Assembly: GCA_949128115.1 (NCBI GenBank)
Contig: OX421963.1
Location: 89,599,602-89,663,601 of the forward strand
Direction: 5' to 3'
Length of the DNA stretch: 64,000 nt
Source of the DNA: Anaspis maculata
Taxonomy: Eukaryota; Arthropoda; Insecta; Coleoptera; Scraptiidae
Positions 24,205 to 37,500 of the stretch are shown piece by piece (the stretch's first letter is position 1; every line of letters begins with the position of its first letter). Below the pieces are notes generated by a model that had not been told where the DNA came from, did not search any database, and was given only the letters and a program-made list of their open reading frames with translations. The position numbers and the translations under genes are program-made.

Positions 24205-25931
24205 TAGTGGACGTGGTACAACCGAAATAGGGAATATAAGTTGCAAATGATGATAAAGGCAAACCACTTTGCAGGGTTACAACTGAGACCTAAATAAACG
24301 ATTTGACCCGCAGTGCTTTTCTTTTCGTCCCTTAGGATTTGAATAGCGCCCCTTTTTCAAAATGGCGGATATTATCTAGGGGCAGAAGGTATCGAATAGC
24401 CTAGTGATGTCCAGCTTAGAAGAAATATATGGGGCTATGTCTCAATCGGTTTCTGGGACATCAAAAACTATTTTAAAAAATGGTGGAACATTGCCATCTA
24501 CCGCAGGCAAATTTGGTGGAGGCGCCAAAAGGAATTTAGTACTGTCATAAGAAAATTGCCGTAACATTTTTATTTTTCAACCGATTTTGACACAAGACAT
24601 CTCATTTTGTAGAAAAGTTAATTCTTCTTGTTACCTTATATCTTCCATAAAAAAAGACATTGAGGAATGTTAAAGAAAAAATTGAAAAATAATTTGAAAA
24701 AAAAAAGGATTTTTTTTATTTTTTTATTTCCATGAAAATTGCCTTATTTGTAGACTTTGATGTGCTCTTTCTAAATTTGTACTTTTCTGATTTCTACCTT
24801 TACAGCACGCGCCGCCATATCGAAAAAATGATGTCTGAAAAGAAGTTTTTGACAAAATCTGAACTTTGGCCTTTGTGACATTGAAATGTTTATATACATA
24901 TGAAAGCACATTCAATCTTCTACAGTTTGACATCTGAACCAGCTCTGTGCGACCCGTGGTTCTTGAGTTAGACCTTCTGGAAGTATCAATTTTCGGTTCC
25001 AAAAGAATTGAAAATCACCTCTTGGGGCTGTGCCAGGTCCACCAATGTTCATGATTTGTGATAAATGACGACGCGTTATTGATGGGTAACTTGATTTAGA
25101 CATGGTGGTGATCCAGTGGTGAAATCCGGTAGGCGCGGTCACTATTTAACACCGAAAATTGATACTTCCGGAAGCTCTAGCTCAAGAGCCCCGAGTCGCA
25201 CAAAGATGGTTCAGGTGTCAAATTGTGGAGAATTGAATGTTCTTTCATACGTATATAAACATTTAGATTTTGCATACTCCTAAATTTAGATATTGTCAAA
25301 AACTTCTTTTCAGATATCATTTTTTCAAGATGGCGGTGCGCACTGCAAAGATATTAATCGGAAAAATACAAATTTAGAAAGGGCACATCGAAATCTACAA
25401 ATAAGGCCATTTTCATAAAAATAAAAAAATAAAAAAATCTTTTTTTCAAATTATTTTTCAATTTTTTTTTTAACATTCCTCAATGTCTTTTTTATGGAAG
25501 GTAGGTATGAGATAACAAGAAGAATTCACTTTTCTACAAAATTAGATGTTTTGTGTTAAAATCGGTTGGAAACTAAAAATATTACAGCGATTTTCTTATG
25601 ACCGTACTAAATTCATTTTGGCGCCTCCACCAAATTTGCCTGCGACAGATGTCAATGTTCCACCATTTTTTTAAATAGTGTTTGATGTCCCAGAAACCGA
25701 TCGAGGCATAGCTCCATATATTTTAACAAAGCTGGACATCACCAGGCTAATCGATACCTTCTGCCCCTAGATAAAATCCGCCATTTTGAAAAAGGGGCGC
25801 CATTCAAATCCTAAGGGACGAAAAAAAAAGCACTGCGGGTCAAATCGTTTATTTAAGTCTTAGTTACGATCCTGCGAAGTGGTTTGCCTTTATCATCATT
25901 TGCAACTTGTTTTTTCCTACCACGTCCACTA
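24205..25931. mobile_element. 1.73-kb foldback element with TTA target duplication
   Basis: Left arm about 24205-24990 and right arm about 25150-25931 are inverted copies over nearly 800 bp, with a spacer of about 150 bp. Ends read TAGTGGACGTGG and its complement, with TTA at 24202-24204 and 25932-25934. Matching words include the pair around CACTGCGGGTCAAATCG and the pair around CAAATTTGCCTGC. No transposase. It separates rdgB from HYPK. Confidence 0.88.
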
Positions 25932-26409
25932 TTAGTATTTTCTCTCACGCGATGATGACCCTATATTTGAATTTCGTATCCAGCAATATACTGAAAACTC
26001 TTTAATCAAAAGAAATGTTACGTTTGAATTTTGATATATAGTCTATTATCCTCGCGTATTATATTTTCCAGTTATTTATTATAATCTTAAAAACAAGAAT
26101 ACTGTAATTACTGTAGGTTGTGATAGAAATAAAGTGAGTATAAATGTATATTTCAATATTTACATGTATATATGTATGAAATGTTACAATAAAGTGGGAT
26201 AATACTAGATTTCAGTGTTTGCGTTGCATTTCTTCAAGTAATCACAATACTTTCCGTAATTGCGCGGTAAAATTTTAAAATCTAGGGTCTTTTGGCGCTG
26301 TTCAACCTAAACCTAGTTACTTGCATGACATTGACATTTGAGCTGGTAACATAACCTAGAAATTGCAAATTTTCGAGGCACAAGGCAAAACTAGCGTTCA
26401 AAAGCGAAA

Positions 26410-26766
26410 ATGGCAGACGAAGAGCAAGTAAACGGCACCGGAGAAGACGTCCAAGAAAAGCAACAGAAGAAAACGGCCAAGTACGACAGCGGCGCGGCGG
26501 ATTTGGAAAAAGTGACCGATTATGCCGAAGAAAAGGAGATTTCGACACAGAACGTCGCGGGGGCCATTTCAGCGATCGGCGACAGGAGAAACAAAGAATT
26601 CCTGGAAAAGCAGGAGCGGGAACGGGAGCTGATGAAAGTATCGATCAAAAAGGAAGACGTGGAACTCATCATGTGTGAAATGGAAATTTCGCGTGCCGTT
26701 GCAGAACGAGCGCTCAGAGAAAACCACGGCAATATAGTCAACGCCCTGACGGCCCTGATCAACTGA
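26410..26766 (+). CDS. HYPK: Huntingtin-interacting protein K (HYPK) homologue
   Basis: A 118-residue intronless protein beginning MADEEQVNGTGEDVQ. HYPK is a small chaperone-like partner of the N-terminal acetyltransferase NatA at the ribosome and reduces aggregation of polyglutamine proteins. A charged disordered N-terminus (1-35) is followed by the NatA-contacting helix (YDSGAADLEKVTDYAEEKE), a second helical stretch and a C-terminal UBA-like domain (KEDVELIMCEMEISRAVAE to IVNALTALIN), as in NAC-alpha. Length is close to the human protein. The ATG has a good context (gcgaaaATGG) and a polyadenylation signal lies 53 bp after the stop. It ends 155 bp from the convergent mRpL42. High certainty. 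Confidence 0.95.
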   Translation: MADEEQVNGTGEDVQEKQQKKTAKYDSGAADLEKVTDYAEEKEISTQNVAGAISAIGDRRNKEFLEKQERERELMKVSIKKEDVELIMCEMEISRAVAERALRENHGNIVNALTALIN

Positions 26767-26818
26767 AAAATGCGCCCCCAAATACCCTGTTGTGATTCAT
26801 CTCTAGGTTATTGTTTAT

Positions 26819-26824
26819 AATAAA
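26819..26824 (+). terminator. polyadenylation signal of HYPK
   Basis: AATAAA 53 bp past the HYPK stop, in the short gap before the 3' end of convergent mRpL42. Confidence 0.7.
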
Positions 26825-26921
26825 TATCTTGTCTTAACATTCTCTTTTCTATTTCTCACACTGAAGCTCTATGATACACAAGTGTCTACATACAAATTGG
26901 CAGCTTAATTCTTAACATATT

Positions 26922-27281
26922 CTAAAGGTATTCTCGGTCGGAAGGCGTTTTCTTGGCTCTCTTGTCTCTGGACCTGGGGAACCATCGGTGTTTCGTGGTG
27001 TGTGTGATGGCCATCAATTCTTGCCTGGCCATTTCCGGCGTTTTCTTGTTGAAAACTTCCATCAGTTGGGGTGTTAATTTTGTTTTCAAAACGGACGTGT
27101 CATCGATTTTAGTTTCGGGAATCGGCTGCGTGCAATCGTAGGGATAGTCCTCTTTCGGGTGCCAAGCCACGAACGTGCTTTCGTCGTCGGTGATTCCGAC
27201 CTGGTGGTTCGGGAATTTGGCTGAAGACGAAAAATGCCTCGGCCTTGACAGCCCCCTTGCGATACATAACCTCAATGCCAT
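26922..27281 (-). CDS. mRpL42: Mitochondrial ribosomal protein L42
   Basis: A 119-residue intronless protein beginning MALRLCIARGLSRPRH. The N-terminus is Arg/Ser-rich without acidic residues, as expected of a mitochondrial targeting peptide (about 1-24). The mature part carries the family's VGITDDESTFVAWHPKEDYPY and the tail KHRWFPRSRDKRAKKTP. L42 is a metazoan-specific component of the mitoribosome. The human precursor is somewhat longer. It is convergent with HYPK and head-to-head with COX11 across about 450 bp, a likely shared promoter for two mitochondrial proteins. Confidence 0.93.
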   Translation of the reverse strand: MALRLCIARGLSRPRHFSSSAKFPNHQVGITDDESTFVAWHPKEDYPYDCTQPIPETKIDDTSVLKTKLTPQLMEVFNKKTPEMARQELMAITHTTKHRWFPRSRDKRAKKTPSDREYL

Positions 27282-27730
27282 GCCTGCAAATCAACAACAA
27301 ATTTTGTACAAAAGATGCCTAAACGTAAGTCATTGTTTAATTAAGTGAAACGAGCGATTTTTATTTGTAAAAAAGCGATTTATACCTTAGAATTATGAAT
27401 TTGTATTGTTGTTCTTAGCTTGGGATACCAACATTACAAAGTTGAAAGTCACCAAATAAAATTCGAAAACCCTAGACCTGTCAGCTCACATGTCACTCCT
27501 GTCAGTGTCAATTTAAGCTATAATAGGTTATGCTTTTATGTATTTGTTGTATTTGATCATAAAATAATTAGAGAATTCGTTTTTCGGAAGCGAAATGTTG
27601 AAGAATTGCAAGTACAATCATAAGTATAGTTTTGAATTCACGACGTGCATTTTCACCTGCTAGAAAGTGAGGTTAAAAAACCGAATCGAACCGGCATTTT
27701 CTAATATCGCTCTGCTTCTAGCTAGACGCT
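27282..27730. promoter_or_regulatory. bidirectional promoter region mRpL42 / COX11
   Basis: 449 bp between divergent start codons of two nuclear genes for mitochondrial proteins. No obvious TATA box, repeat or open exon. Regulatory role inferred from arrangement only. Confidence 0.5.
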
Positions 27731-28522
27731 ATGATCTCCGCACCCAGACTCGCCGCCAGCATACGTAACGCTTTATCCACCACAATCAGACACAACAAAC
27801 CGAAGCTGCGCACCACCCAATCGAGAAATGCCTCGTCGAACGAACCCCAGAAAAAGAGGAACCGTTCGACTTTATACTACATGACAGCCATGGGGGTGGT
27901 CACGGCGGGAATGAGCTACGCCGCAGTGCCCCTGTACAGGCTCTTCTGCCAAGCGTACAGCTACGGCGGCACCATAAACGAAAGCGCGGATGCCGACAAA
28001 GTTGAAGCGATGTCGGCAGTCAAAAACCGCCCCATCAAAATCAAATTCAACGCCGACACCGCGGCCAGCATGCGCTGGAACTTCAAACCGCAACAGAACG
28101 AAATCACCGTAACCGCAATTTGTTTTGTATAAACCCAGTTTTCATTGCAAGCTTCTAGGTGGCCCCGGGTGAAACCGCGCTGGCTTTCTACACGGCCACC
28201 AACCCCACCGACACTCCGGTGATCGGAATCAGCACGTACAACGTCGTGCCGTTTGAAGCCGGGCAGTATTTCAACAAAATCCAGTGCTTTTGTTTCGAAG
28301 AACAACAGCTGAATCCACGTGAACAAGTACTTCGTTACTTTATTCGTTGGGAGAATTTTTTAAAATTTTGTCTTCTAGGTGGACATGCCGGTGTTTTTCT
28401 ACATCGACCCGGAATTCGTTGAGGATCCCCTCATGGAAGAAATCGATGAAATAACGTTATCTTATACGTTTTTCGAAGCCAAAGAGGGGTTAAAGCTTCC
28501 AGTACCTTCATTTGTTAGATAA
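27731..28522 (+). CDS. COX11: Cytochrome c oxidase assembly protein COX11
   Basis: Copper-binding inner-membrane protein that helps form the CuB centre of cytochrome oxidase subunit 1. Three exons (27731-28108, 28159-28326, 28379-28522) join in phase 0 and give 229 residues. An Arg-rich presequence (1-46) is followed by one membrane segment (about 48-66), the conserved Cys73 in LYRLFCQ, and a C-terminal Ig-like domain with [20 protein letters not shown] and the copper-binding CFCFEEQ (Cys169, Cys171). It ends [15 protein letters not shown]. Introns are tiny (50-52 bp). The start is supported by the targeting sequence and absence of an upstream in-frame ATG in the exon. The stop lies 73 bp from the convergent tektin stop. 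Confidence 0.96.
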
Positions 28523-28595
28523 TTGTTAGTTGGAAAAAAAAGTATAGATTGTTGCACGAGGAATTTTAATACGCAGTGCTTGCTATTTACAATTT

Positions 28596-31500
28596 CTAAT
28601 ACTTGATGGTGGCTGTGATGGGGAAGGAGCGTCTCAGTCCCATGCATTTCTCTCGGTCGATGAACAGAGTGCTGACTTTGCTGTGCAGGTCCGTTTCCAG
28701 TCTGGCTCTGGTCTTCAGCAGCTGCTGGTGCTGGGCCTCGGCTTCTTGCAGTTTCCGGTGCAGATACTCTATCGAGTCCTGAATGTCCACTACTTCTTGT
28801 ATTAGTCTGAAATTGAACGGTTCATTGTTTTAATTTGTTTCATATAAAATTACTGATACTCGAGATACCTTTCTTGTGCGACATCTCGGCACAGTTCGAC
28901 ATTTTTGCGGTGCGTCCTAGCTTCTAGTCGGGTGTGGGCCACTTTGAGCGTGGGGCTCTTGTCATTGATTCCCTTTTTGATCAGTTCCATGTTCTTTTCG
29001 ATGTCAAAGATTTCTTGTTGGATCTGCAAAATTTGGGAAGTATTTTAATTGATCATCAATTTATTTACGCTTCTCTTAAAACAGCACCTATCATATTCGG
29101 CTACTAATTAATTTATAACCCTGCCTGTTATGCATCAAAAAAATTTGAGCTTCCTGACTACAGGGGCTACCTATTACCGCTTCCCGACTACAGCATAGTC
29201 TAGTAGAAATATCCTTGGTAGAAATACCTACATACTGGGTGATCATTTGAAAACTATCCACCCGTAATATCTCCCGATTTCTAGTGAATATTCCTTGGAA
29301 CAAAAACAGGTCGATTTTTATATCAAGGGGGGACATCAAAAAAATACATTGGCAAATTTCTATCTCAAGCCCTTTTGCCCTCACCCACCCCAACTCCAAA
29401 ATTTCAAATGACACTACCTAACTTGCGGTACATTAAAAGAAAGAATAAAATTCTCTTTCTGAAAAAATATTTTGAAATCCTTTAAACCCAACCCCCTTTT
29501 TCCAAAGATTCTCGGATTGCTCGATTTTATATTCTCGACCCCTCAATTCTCTTCAATTTAGTCAGCGTAATCTTAGATAGCATCGAGGCAAAGAATTTTT
29601 GGCGAAAAAAGTGTTACCTAAATTCACCCCTTTGCTCTTCCCCGCCCCAACTTCAAAACTCAATAAGGCAAGACCTCTGTTTACTTTATGATACATCGAA
29701 TTGGAGGGAATTAAATTCTCTTTCTGAAAATTTCGGGGGGTTTTTGGAAATTTCGAGTTTTCAGAAAGAGAATTCAATTCTTTAATTTGATGTTTCACAA
29801 AGTAGGTGGTGTTATTTTGAATTTTTAAATGCGGGGAGCCAAGGGGTGGATTTTGGTGAAACTTTTTCTACAGAAATTTTTCTCTCTTGATGCTATGAAG
29901 GATGACGTTGACTGCTTTGAGGAGAATGGAGTGGTCGAGAATATTCAATTGGACATTCAGAGAATTTTTGGAAAATGGAGGATGGGCTTGAAAATTTCAA
30001 AAACATTTTTTCAGGAGGAGAATTTTATTTTCTTTAATTTGATGTATCGCAAAGTAGGTGGAAGCCTCGCAACGAAGGGGCTGAAGATAGAAATTTCCTA
30101 ATGTATGTTTTGGATGACTTCCACGATATAAAAATCGATCAATTTTTGCTGGAATGAATCTTTACTAGGAATCAAAAATTACTAGGGGTGGATGGATAGT
30201 TTTCAAATGATCATCCGGTATGTACATTCGTTATAAAACCCAGAAAAAAAGGAATGGGTAGAAGAATTTGATGGAAATGAACTCACCAAAAGTCTCCATA
30301 TTTCTCAGCTTTTTTTTTGAGGGAGATTAAAGATACCTACAAAAAGTTACCCACTTATTTTGAAGTGGAATTTTAAGATTATTTCGTTGGTTCTAATACA
30401 GGGTATCCCAGAATAAAGTAGCTAAAAAACCCTATGGAAGATAGCCCAGATAGGTATTTATGTATTAAGGGAATTATAACGATGGTAAAAACCGAGAGCA
30501 AGGCCACCCCGAGGACCTTTTAGGGCTCGAGGGGCGTAAGTTGACCGAGGCTATTTCCATCTGATAATTCCAGTAATACATAGATGATATTATTCCATAC
30601 CAAATAGACTTTTTTCCGTTGAAAAGGTTACCATTTTTCAAATTTATCTGTCAATTCTGGCAGTTAGCATGAGCTGGAGTTATGGCCCTCTTGATATACA
30701 CCTCAACCTAGACAATATTCAATAATAAAGAACCTGTAGGGAATAAAAAACTTAAGACACGTCTATTCTATATTATTTTTTGTGAAAGCTCAATATTTAC
30801 CGAGATACCGTTGCGGACTTTTTAAAGTGGACGACAGTTGACAGATTTCTCAGGATTCTGGCCTGAACGTCGCATGACAGCAAGCCAACTCGTTGACATT
30901 GTCGTCCACTTTATTTTGGCCGCAACCGTACAGCAGCTCTTCAAAATTTGACTTTTTATTGGTTTTTCATGAATAATTTATCAATGTTCGAGGTATTCGG
31001 CTGAAATTTGCCAGAAACATGTTCTGAATGATCACCTACTTCTAAGTCAAATTTCACTGAAATCCAACCAGTGATAGAAAAAGATTAAAAAACAAAAATT
31101 CTAATGCCGAAAAAAATAGAAGGAGGGTCTCTTAGTTTCTGCTGGGCTATCTCCCATAGGCGTTTGGCTACTTTATTCTGGGGGACACCCTGTATTTTGA
31201 GATTGAGGATCATGAAGAGAGAGGTCCCAGGGACGTGCGATGCTTCAGTGGCGTCTTAGATGGCTGGGAAAAGGTGTGGGTATTTTTGGTCAGAACTTCC
31301 CAGTTCTTTTTCCAGACTTGACATATTCAGCCTAATTTGGTATAATTTTCTTCACAAACCATATCCGCTAATGTGCGTTCGTCAAAAAAGTGGGAGGAGT
31401 CGACAGCAGCGCTCAAGGTGGCGATTTACGAAACTGAAAAATGCCTATCTGTTTTGTTTTCGGTCGCTAGATGTCGCTAGTCGACTCAATGCACATGGCG

Positions 31501-34500
31501 ATTTCGCTTTGTGCGTTCGTCAAAAGAAGCGGGAGGAGTCGACATCAGCGCTCAAGGTGGATGCCTATTTGTTTTATTGTCGGCCGCGAGATGTCGGTAC
31601 TAGACTGAATGCACATGGCGGATAAAGCCAAGTCCATTCATGAGCATGGAATCGCGAAAGAAGCATTGTTTAGATAGATTGGTTCATTTTGCAAAAGTAA
31701 CAAACTTTTGAAGCTGAAATTTGTTGCTATGGTACGTTCAGCAGCTTTGTGATTCGAGTGACTTTGGCGAATTTTCTAGTTTAGCATTGTAGGCCTGTCG
31801 CCTTCTCACCTGGTTTGAAACTAGCTCGTCCAAAAGTTATGTTGCCTGTCTAACTGACATCAGAATGTTTAGTCCAGGAGCTTATATGTAATCCCGTGAG
31901 CTTTTGAATGAAGGAGCATAGCTCAGAGCATAGCAACTATGTGAAATACATTCCTTAGATGGCCAGCAATCACACCTGACCGGGTGTTTTGCTTGAATAT
32001 CTTGCAGGGGATTTATACAGGGTGAAACAGAAAAAATAAATAAAAATTTGTAGCTCCAGACTGGGAAAAGGTGGGAAACCTTGACTGCATATGTGATTTG
32101 ATTCTGTTGTTGTGTTGATTCATGTCGAATTTGGTCCCAATCCATCGAATAAATTTTGAATAATTAAATAACAAAGCTTTGATATTTGACATTTTTCAAC
32201 ATTTGACAGATGACATGCGGAGAAAAAAAAAAAACTTGAACAGTTTTGAATGAAGTTTTTCAAGGGCTTTCAAATAGATAGATAGATCGTTTATTTGTTC
32301 GTTTCTTGCATATTACAAGTATGCCCAATGACGCAAATGACATATTGCAAGTCAAGTTTCGTGAGATACAATCTCTGTCATTTTTGATGGTGACATTTTC
32401 GTTAGACAGATGACAACCAAAACGTAATGGCGGCTTTACAGAACTTCGTTCGTCGCCGGCGACAGTCCCCCACTCCACTGTAGTTGAATAATTTGAACGA
32501 CACGACGACAGAAACTCGTGTCGCGGGAATTATGGAGGGAGGTAGGGGAGTACAGGCCGATCGAATCCTATTGGCCAACGACACTGTCGCCGGCGACATA
32601 CGAAGTTCTGTAAAAGCGGCTTGATAGGCTCATTCGACAGCAAAACCATGTCCGCATACCGAATTTCAAATCGATCGGATTAACGTTGCGGATGTTATCG
32701 TGGAAGATTACAGACACAGACAGCTCCGTAATCTTCTCTAAAAAACTTTGCCATTCAATTATTTGATATCTATTCGATTGATTGGGACCAAATTTGATAG
32801 GAAGCAAAAAAAGAAAAGAATCAAATTAAGCCCGCATTTGCAGTTTTCCACCGATTCCCAGTTGGACGTTACGAGTTTTTAAATTTTCTCCTGGTCGTTA
32901 CCACCGGAGACGGCCGCTCGCTCAGATTTTGGCCAGGACGACCTGTGTTTGGTGCAGAACTCAACTCGGCCGTCCTTTCCTGGTGAGAGATGATTTTTCG
33001 AAAAATTCCAACAGATATCGAAACTAAAATGGATATTGGGCGTCGTCTAGGCCCATTTTCAAATCCGACACGGTTTCGGTTTTTCGACAGTGATTCTTTC
33101 AAAAAAATAAATTTGATTTTAAAATTTTCTTGTTTTTTACTTTATTTATCACGAATGTCAATTTTTCAATCAAAACCCTCAAAAACATCAAGTCGGGCAT
33201 CCACCTGGTGATTTGTACCACTCCACCTTCCATAGTTCACGGTATATAATTTTTCACTTTGTTTTTCCTGTTTCACCCTGTATAAATCCCCTGCAAGAAA
33301 TTCAAGCCAAACACCCGGTGAGATGTGATTGCTGCCCATTCAAGGAATGTATATTCCACATGGTCGCTATTTCCCTTTATTCAAAATACCACGCAATGCT
33401 TTTCAACTACATAAGCTCCTGGACTAGTTGGAATCTTCGAAAAATTGACGGTGTCATGCGTGGAAATACGACCCGGGTGCCACAAAGACGTATTATCATC
33501 AATAAAGACCCCCAGATCCCCACGGCCCACGACGAAATTCAGATTCAATCTCAGTGGGCCTAAAAGGAGCGGAAATGGCAAATCAAAGGCATTCACATCA
33601 ATTTCGGTCCAAAACACAACTTTGAGCGTAAAGGTTTTTTTTTTCAATTCGGGTGAATAATTGTAATGAATTGAAACCCAGGAGCGACTGCAGATATGTC
33701 GCGACGTCTGCTGTTCACCCATTATTTCAGCGGGACTTGAGTGTTTTTTTGGGTGCAACAAAAAAGTGCTTTTGCGACACTTTTTTTGAGCGACGGCATC
33801 CGATTTTTTGGATCTGAGCGGCGGAAAGCCGGAGTCACTCAAGAGTTTAGAATCATTTTTCATGAACTGTTACTGTCAGATCCTATTTTGATACAGTCGA
33901 ACCATTTCCGGTCCCATTTTTGATGCCCTCTGAACTCTTCCAGCGGCCACCCCGTAGACTTTCTACTTCCACGCTTTTTTCAAGTTCTCTTTTTTTGAGA
34001 ACTCCAAGAATGAACCCACCTTGTGCAAATGCATCTGCAACTTGCTCTTCGCTTCCAACGTTTCGGCCGCCCGTCTGGCCAGGGCATTGTTCGTGTTGCT
34101 CCACGCATCCCAGATGCCTTGCGACACTGTATTGATCAAACCGTCGATATCGGAAACCATCTGCTGAGTCTTGGTCCGTTCATTTTGCGACCTCTGAATG
34201 ATCCGATTGCTGTTTTCCGCCCAAGTCGTCGTGTTGCTCACCCTACAAAACACCTCTTCCAATTAGATACCTATAGATACCTTGTGGAAAGAATAGGGAT
34301 AACAGAACTAAAACTATTCCTACGTGGGATCGTATTTTTCGATTCCGCCGTAATAGTTGATGCCCTTGGAGTAGTTGTTGAGCTGGTGGCACATGTTGTC
34401 GATGCCCAGCGCGGACTCCTTGCTCCTCACGTCCGTCTCCAGCTCGTGCTGGGCGGCCCTGTTGTTGCTCAGCTGCGCCTTGATCTTGTCGTACAGGCAC

Positions 34501-37500
34501 TTGAGGCGTTCCTGCGCGTTGCGGTACGTTTCGATCTCCTTGAGGATGGCCTGCTCGGCCTGGTCGTGGACCAGGTCGATGCCGTTGCGGTTCTCGCGAT
34601 GGTAGAGGCACTCCTGGGCGATGTGGATGGGCGCGTCGAGGTCCTGGATCGCCTTCTCCATGTTGCGACGGATGTCCTGCAGCTTGTCGGTTTCGGACAG
34701 CAGACGTTCCAGCTCCGTCCGGCCCTCGTTGCGCCAGAAGGTGATGTCGGTGATGCGCTCGCCGAGGCGCCGTCCGACCTCCCTCTGACCGCCGGGGCCC
34801 GCTTTCTCGTCCGTTTCTCTGCGTGCGAAAAAAATTTATATAACAAACCTTTTTTTCTTTGCTCAAATCTCATAATACTCTTGACACTGCTCGTACATTT
34901 ACCCCTTGAAGCTACGTAATCCGGAAAACAGGAGTACAAAAATAAGACTAGAAGAGGCGAAGAATGTACATTTCGATTGGAACAGTTAATTTTGAGTCTT
35001 CCATTTTTTTGCTAACGGTTCTCAGGTACGGTCGCATGAAAGATTATTGCCCAAAAACTTTCAGAATTTCTTCTACCAAAACATGTCGCTAGTATCTCGT
35101 CATAAAGATATCTCAACCAAATTTATCTCAGTAAAAATACTCGATTATCTTTTCATTTTTCACATTGAAAATATCTCCAAAGAAATGAAAACGTTCGATT
35201 TTTCACTGCCAGCTCTCCCTTAGGAAAACATGCTTACTGGTCAAAAACAATGCATAAGCTTCGGCATTACCGCACCGCCGGGACCCGACGACGGGCTACC
35301 AGCTCTGCGAGAGTAAAATTGCTTTCTGGTTTCCTCTTCAGCTTATTGACTACCTGGCGAGCCTCAATTTGAGCTGCGTTTGGTACAAGGATACTTTTGA
35401 CTCGGATAATTTTGGATGCTATATTTTTGCGCAGACATATTTTTACTATGAGATTTTTCAACTCGGAACTATTTTCGGGAGATTTTTTTTTTCACGGGAT
35501 AAGACAATATGAACAGTCTTGGAAATGCTTGAAAAAGTGACAGCAACGTATTAATGAAAAAAAATTGAGATCTTTCGGAATTCTTCCGAATGTTGACAGT
35601 ATTTTTTTGTAATATCCGTGCCGTTCTTCATAATAAACAAACGCCATCTACTTCACTCATGAATGAAATTGATTATACAGGGTGAATGAGCTTAAACCGA
35701 TCAAACCTTGGGATAAGACTTTCCCCATCCTCCCGATTCAGAAAAAAAAGAATATACGTGCATCTCACTTGCTTCCTAAGAAAAATACAGGGTGTTAAGT
35801 GATCACTTTTCACGATTTTCAAAAATTTGTTACTTGCGAACTGTCAAACCAAATTAGCCTAAATTCAGCACAGGCTAGTTTGTCGGAATTATCTACCTAC
35901 ATGTCAAATTTCAAGGGAATCCAATCAGTGGCGTAGGAGTTCTGGAGGGAACATTTATTTATTTGGAAGGTTCTTCAGATGCTTCCAAATTAATGACTTC
36001 CATAACTCCTACGCTACTGATTGGATTCTTTCAAAATTTTGCGGGTAGGTAGATGTTTCTGACAAAACAGCCTATGCTGAATTTGAGCTGATTTGGTTTT
36101 ACAGTTCGCAAGTTACAAATTTTTGAAAATCGAAAAAAGTGAACTTTGACACCCTGTATCTTTTTTAGAAAACGAGTAAGAGGCACGTATGTGATATTTT
36201 TCTGAATCAGGAAGATGAGGAGGATCTTATTCCCAAGTTTGACTGGTTTAAAACTGATTCAACCTGTATGTAGATACAGGTGCCTCTTCGGGTCGCCCGC
36301 TGGTTCAATGGGCAGTTCCATTTATCGTAGAATGGACCACATCTGCGTATTAAAGGTAAAAGCTTAGGTATCTTTACCAATGTGCATGGCGAATGGACAG
36401 GGACCTGGTGCCTCAAAACTTACGTCATAAGATACATGATTTTAGCCCTGTAGGTCTAATGTGCGTTGATAAGGTTGTTAAAAATTGCTTTGTCTTACAT
36501 GTCAGACCGGGGGCTTTAGGCTGGTATAAGCCTGTCAATTTTTTAAAAAATGGCAAAAAATTTACGTCATGAAGTACATGAATGAAACCAACTGGGTTTT
36601 GTGTGGGAACATCCCCCTGATCGAAAATCTGGTCGTAAGACAAAATTTTTGGGGGCTTTCGGTCCATAAGACAAGTTTGAAATCCTCAAAAAAGGACCAA
36701 AATTTATCAATTTTTTCACAGGCGTTTTGTTGACTAACTCATCAAGTGTGATATATATTTGTAATCAGGATGAAAAACGGAATCGATTTCCATGTTAAAA
36801 TACAGGGTGTACGATTTGAGAAAAAAATTTCGATGTTGAACCCTGTAAGCGATGTACCATTAAAAAATGTTGTGGACAGATTCGAAACCTGCGTTAAAAA
36901 TCATGTGAGAATCGTTTTTCACTCCTAAAATTATGCCAAAGGAGAAGTCTCCAGGAAAAGGTAAATTTTGGCCTTTTTTGAAACTTTCAAACTTGTCTTA
37001 TGGACCGAGAGCCCCCAAAAATTTTGTCTTATAACCCGATTTTTGATTAAGGGGATGTTCCCACACAAAAGCCCGTTGGTTTCATTCATGTACCTTATGA
37101 CATAAATTTGTGACATTTTTCGAAAACTGACAAGCCTATACCAGCCTAAAGCCCCCGGTCTGACATGTAAGACAAAGAAATTTTCAACAACCTTATCAAC
37201 GCACATTAGACCTACAGGGTTAAAATCATGTACCTTATGACGTAAGTTTTGAGGCACCAGCTACCTTCAGCTCCGGTGAAAGGTAACGAAAGAAAAGGGG
37301 ACGAAAGAGGAAAAGCTAGAGGATACCAGTCTTTAAGACAACTCTGGGAGGGGGGAACCTTCTTAAGAGTCGAAACCTATGTTGGGTGGGTATCGAGATG
37401 CAAGTAGGTACCGCAGAACTCTGATGATGTCCCCTCGCAGCCTCTCTGAATAATTCCTGTTCGTATCGGCCTCGTTGTAGTTCCTCAAGTTGTTCTGCGT

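Noticed and set aside
31260..31625. 121-codon frame with CVRQK repeats
   Set aside because: Produced by the 141-bp tandem duplication; no family resemblance.
34243..34866. 207-codon and 156-codon minus-strand frames overlapping the tektin exon
   Set aside because: Other frames of the same exon; only one frame continues the tektin family sequence across splice sites.
34023..34919. 298-codon plus-strand open frame
   Set aside because: Antisense shadow of the large tektin coiled-coil exon; its hydrophobic composition mirrors the Glu/Gln/Lys codons of the tektin.
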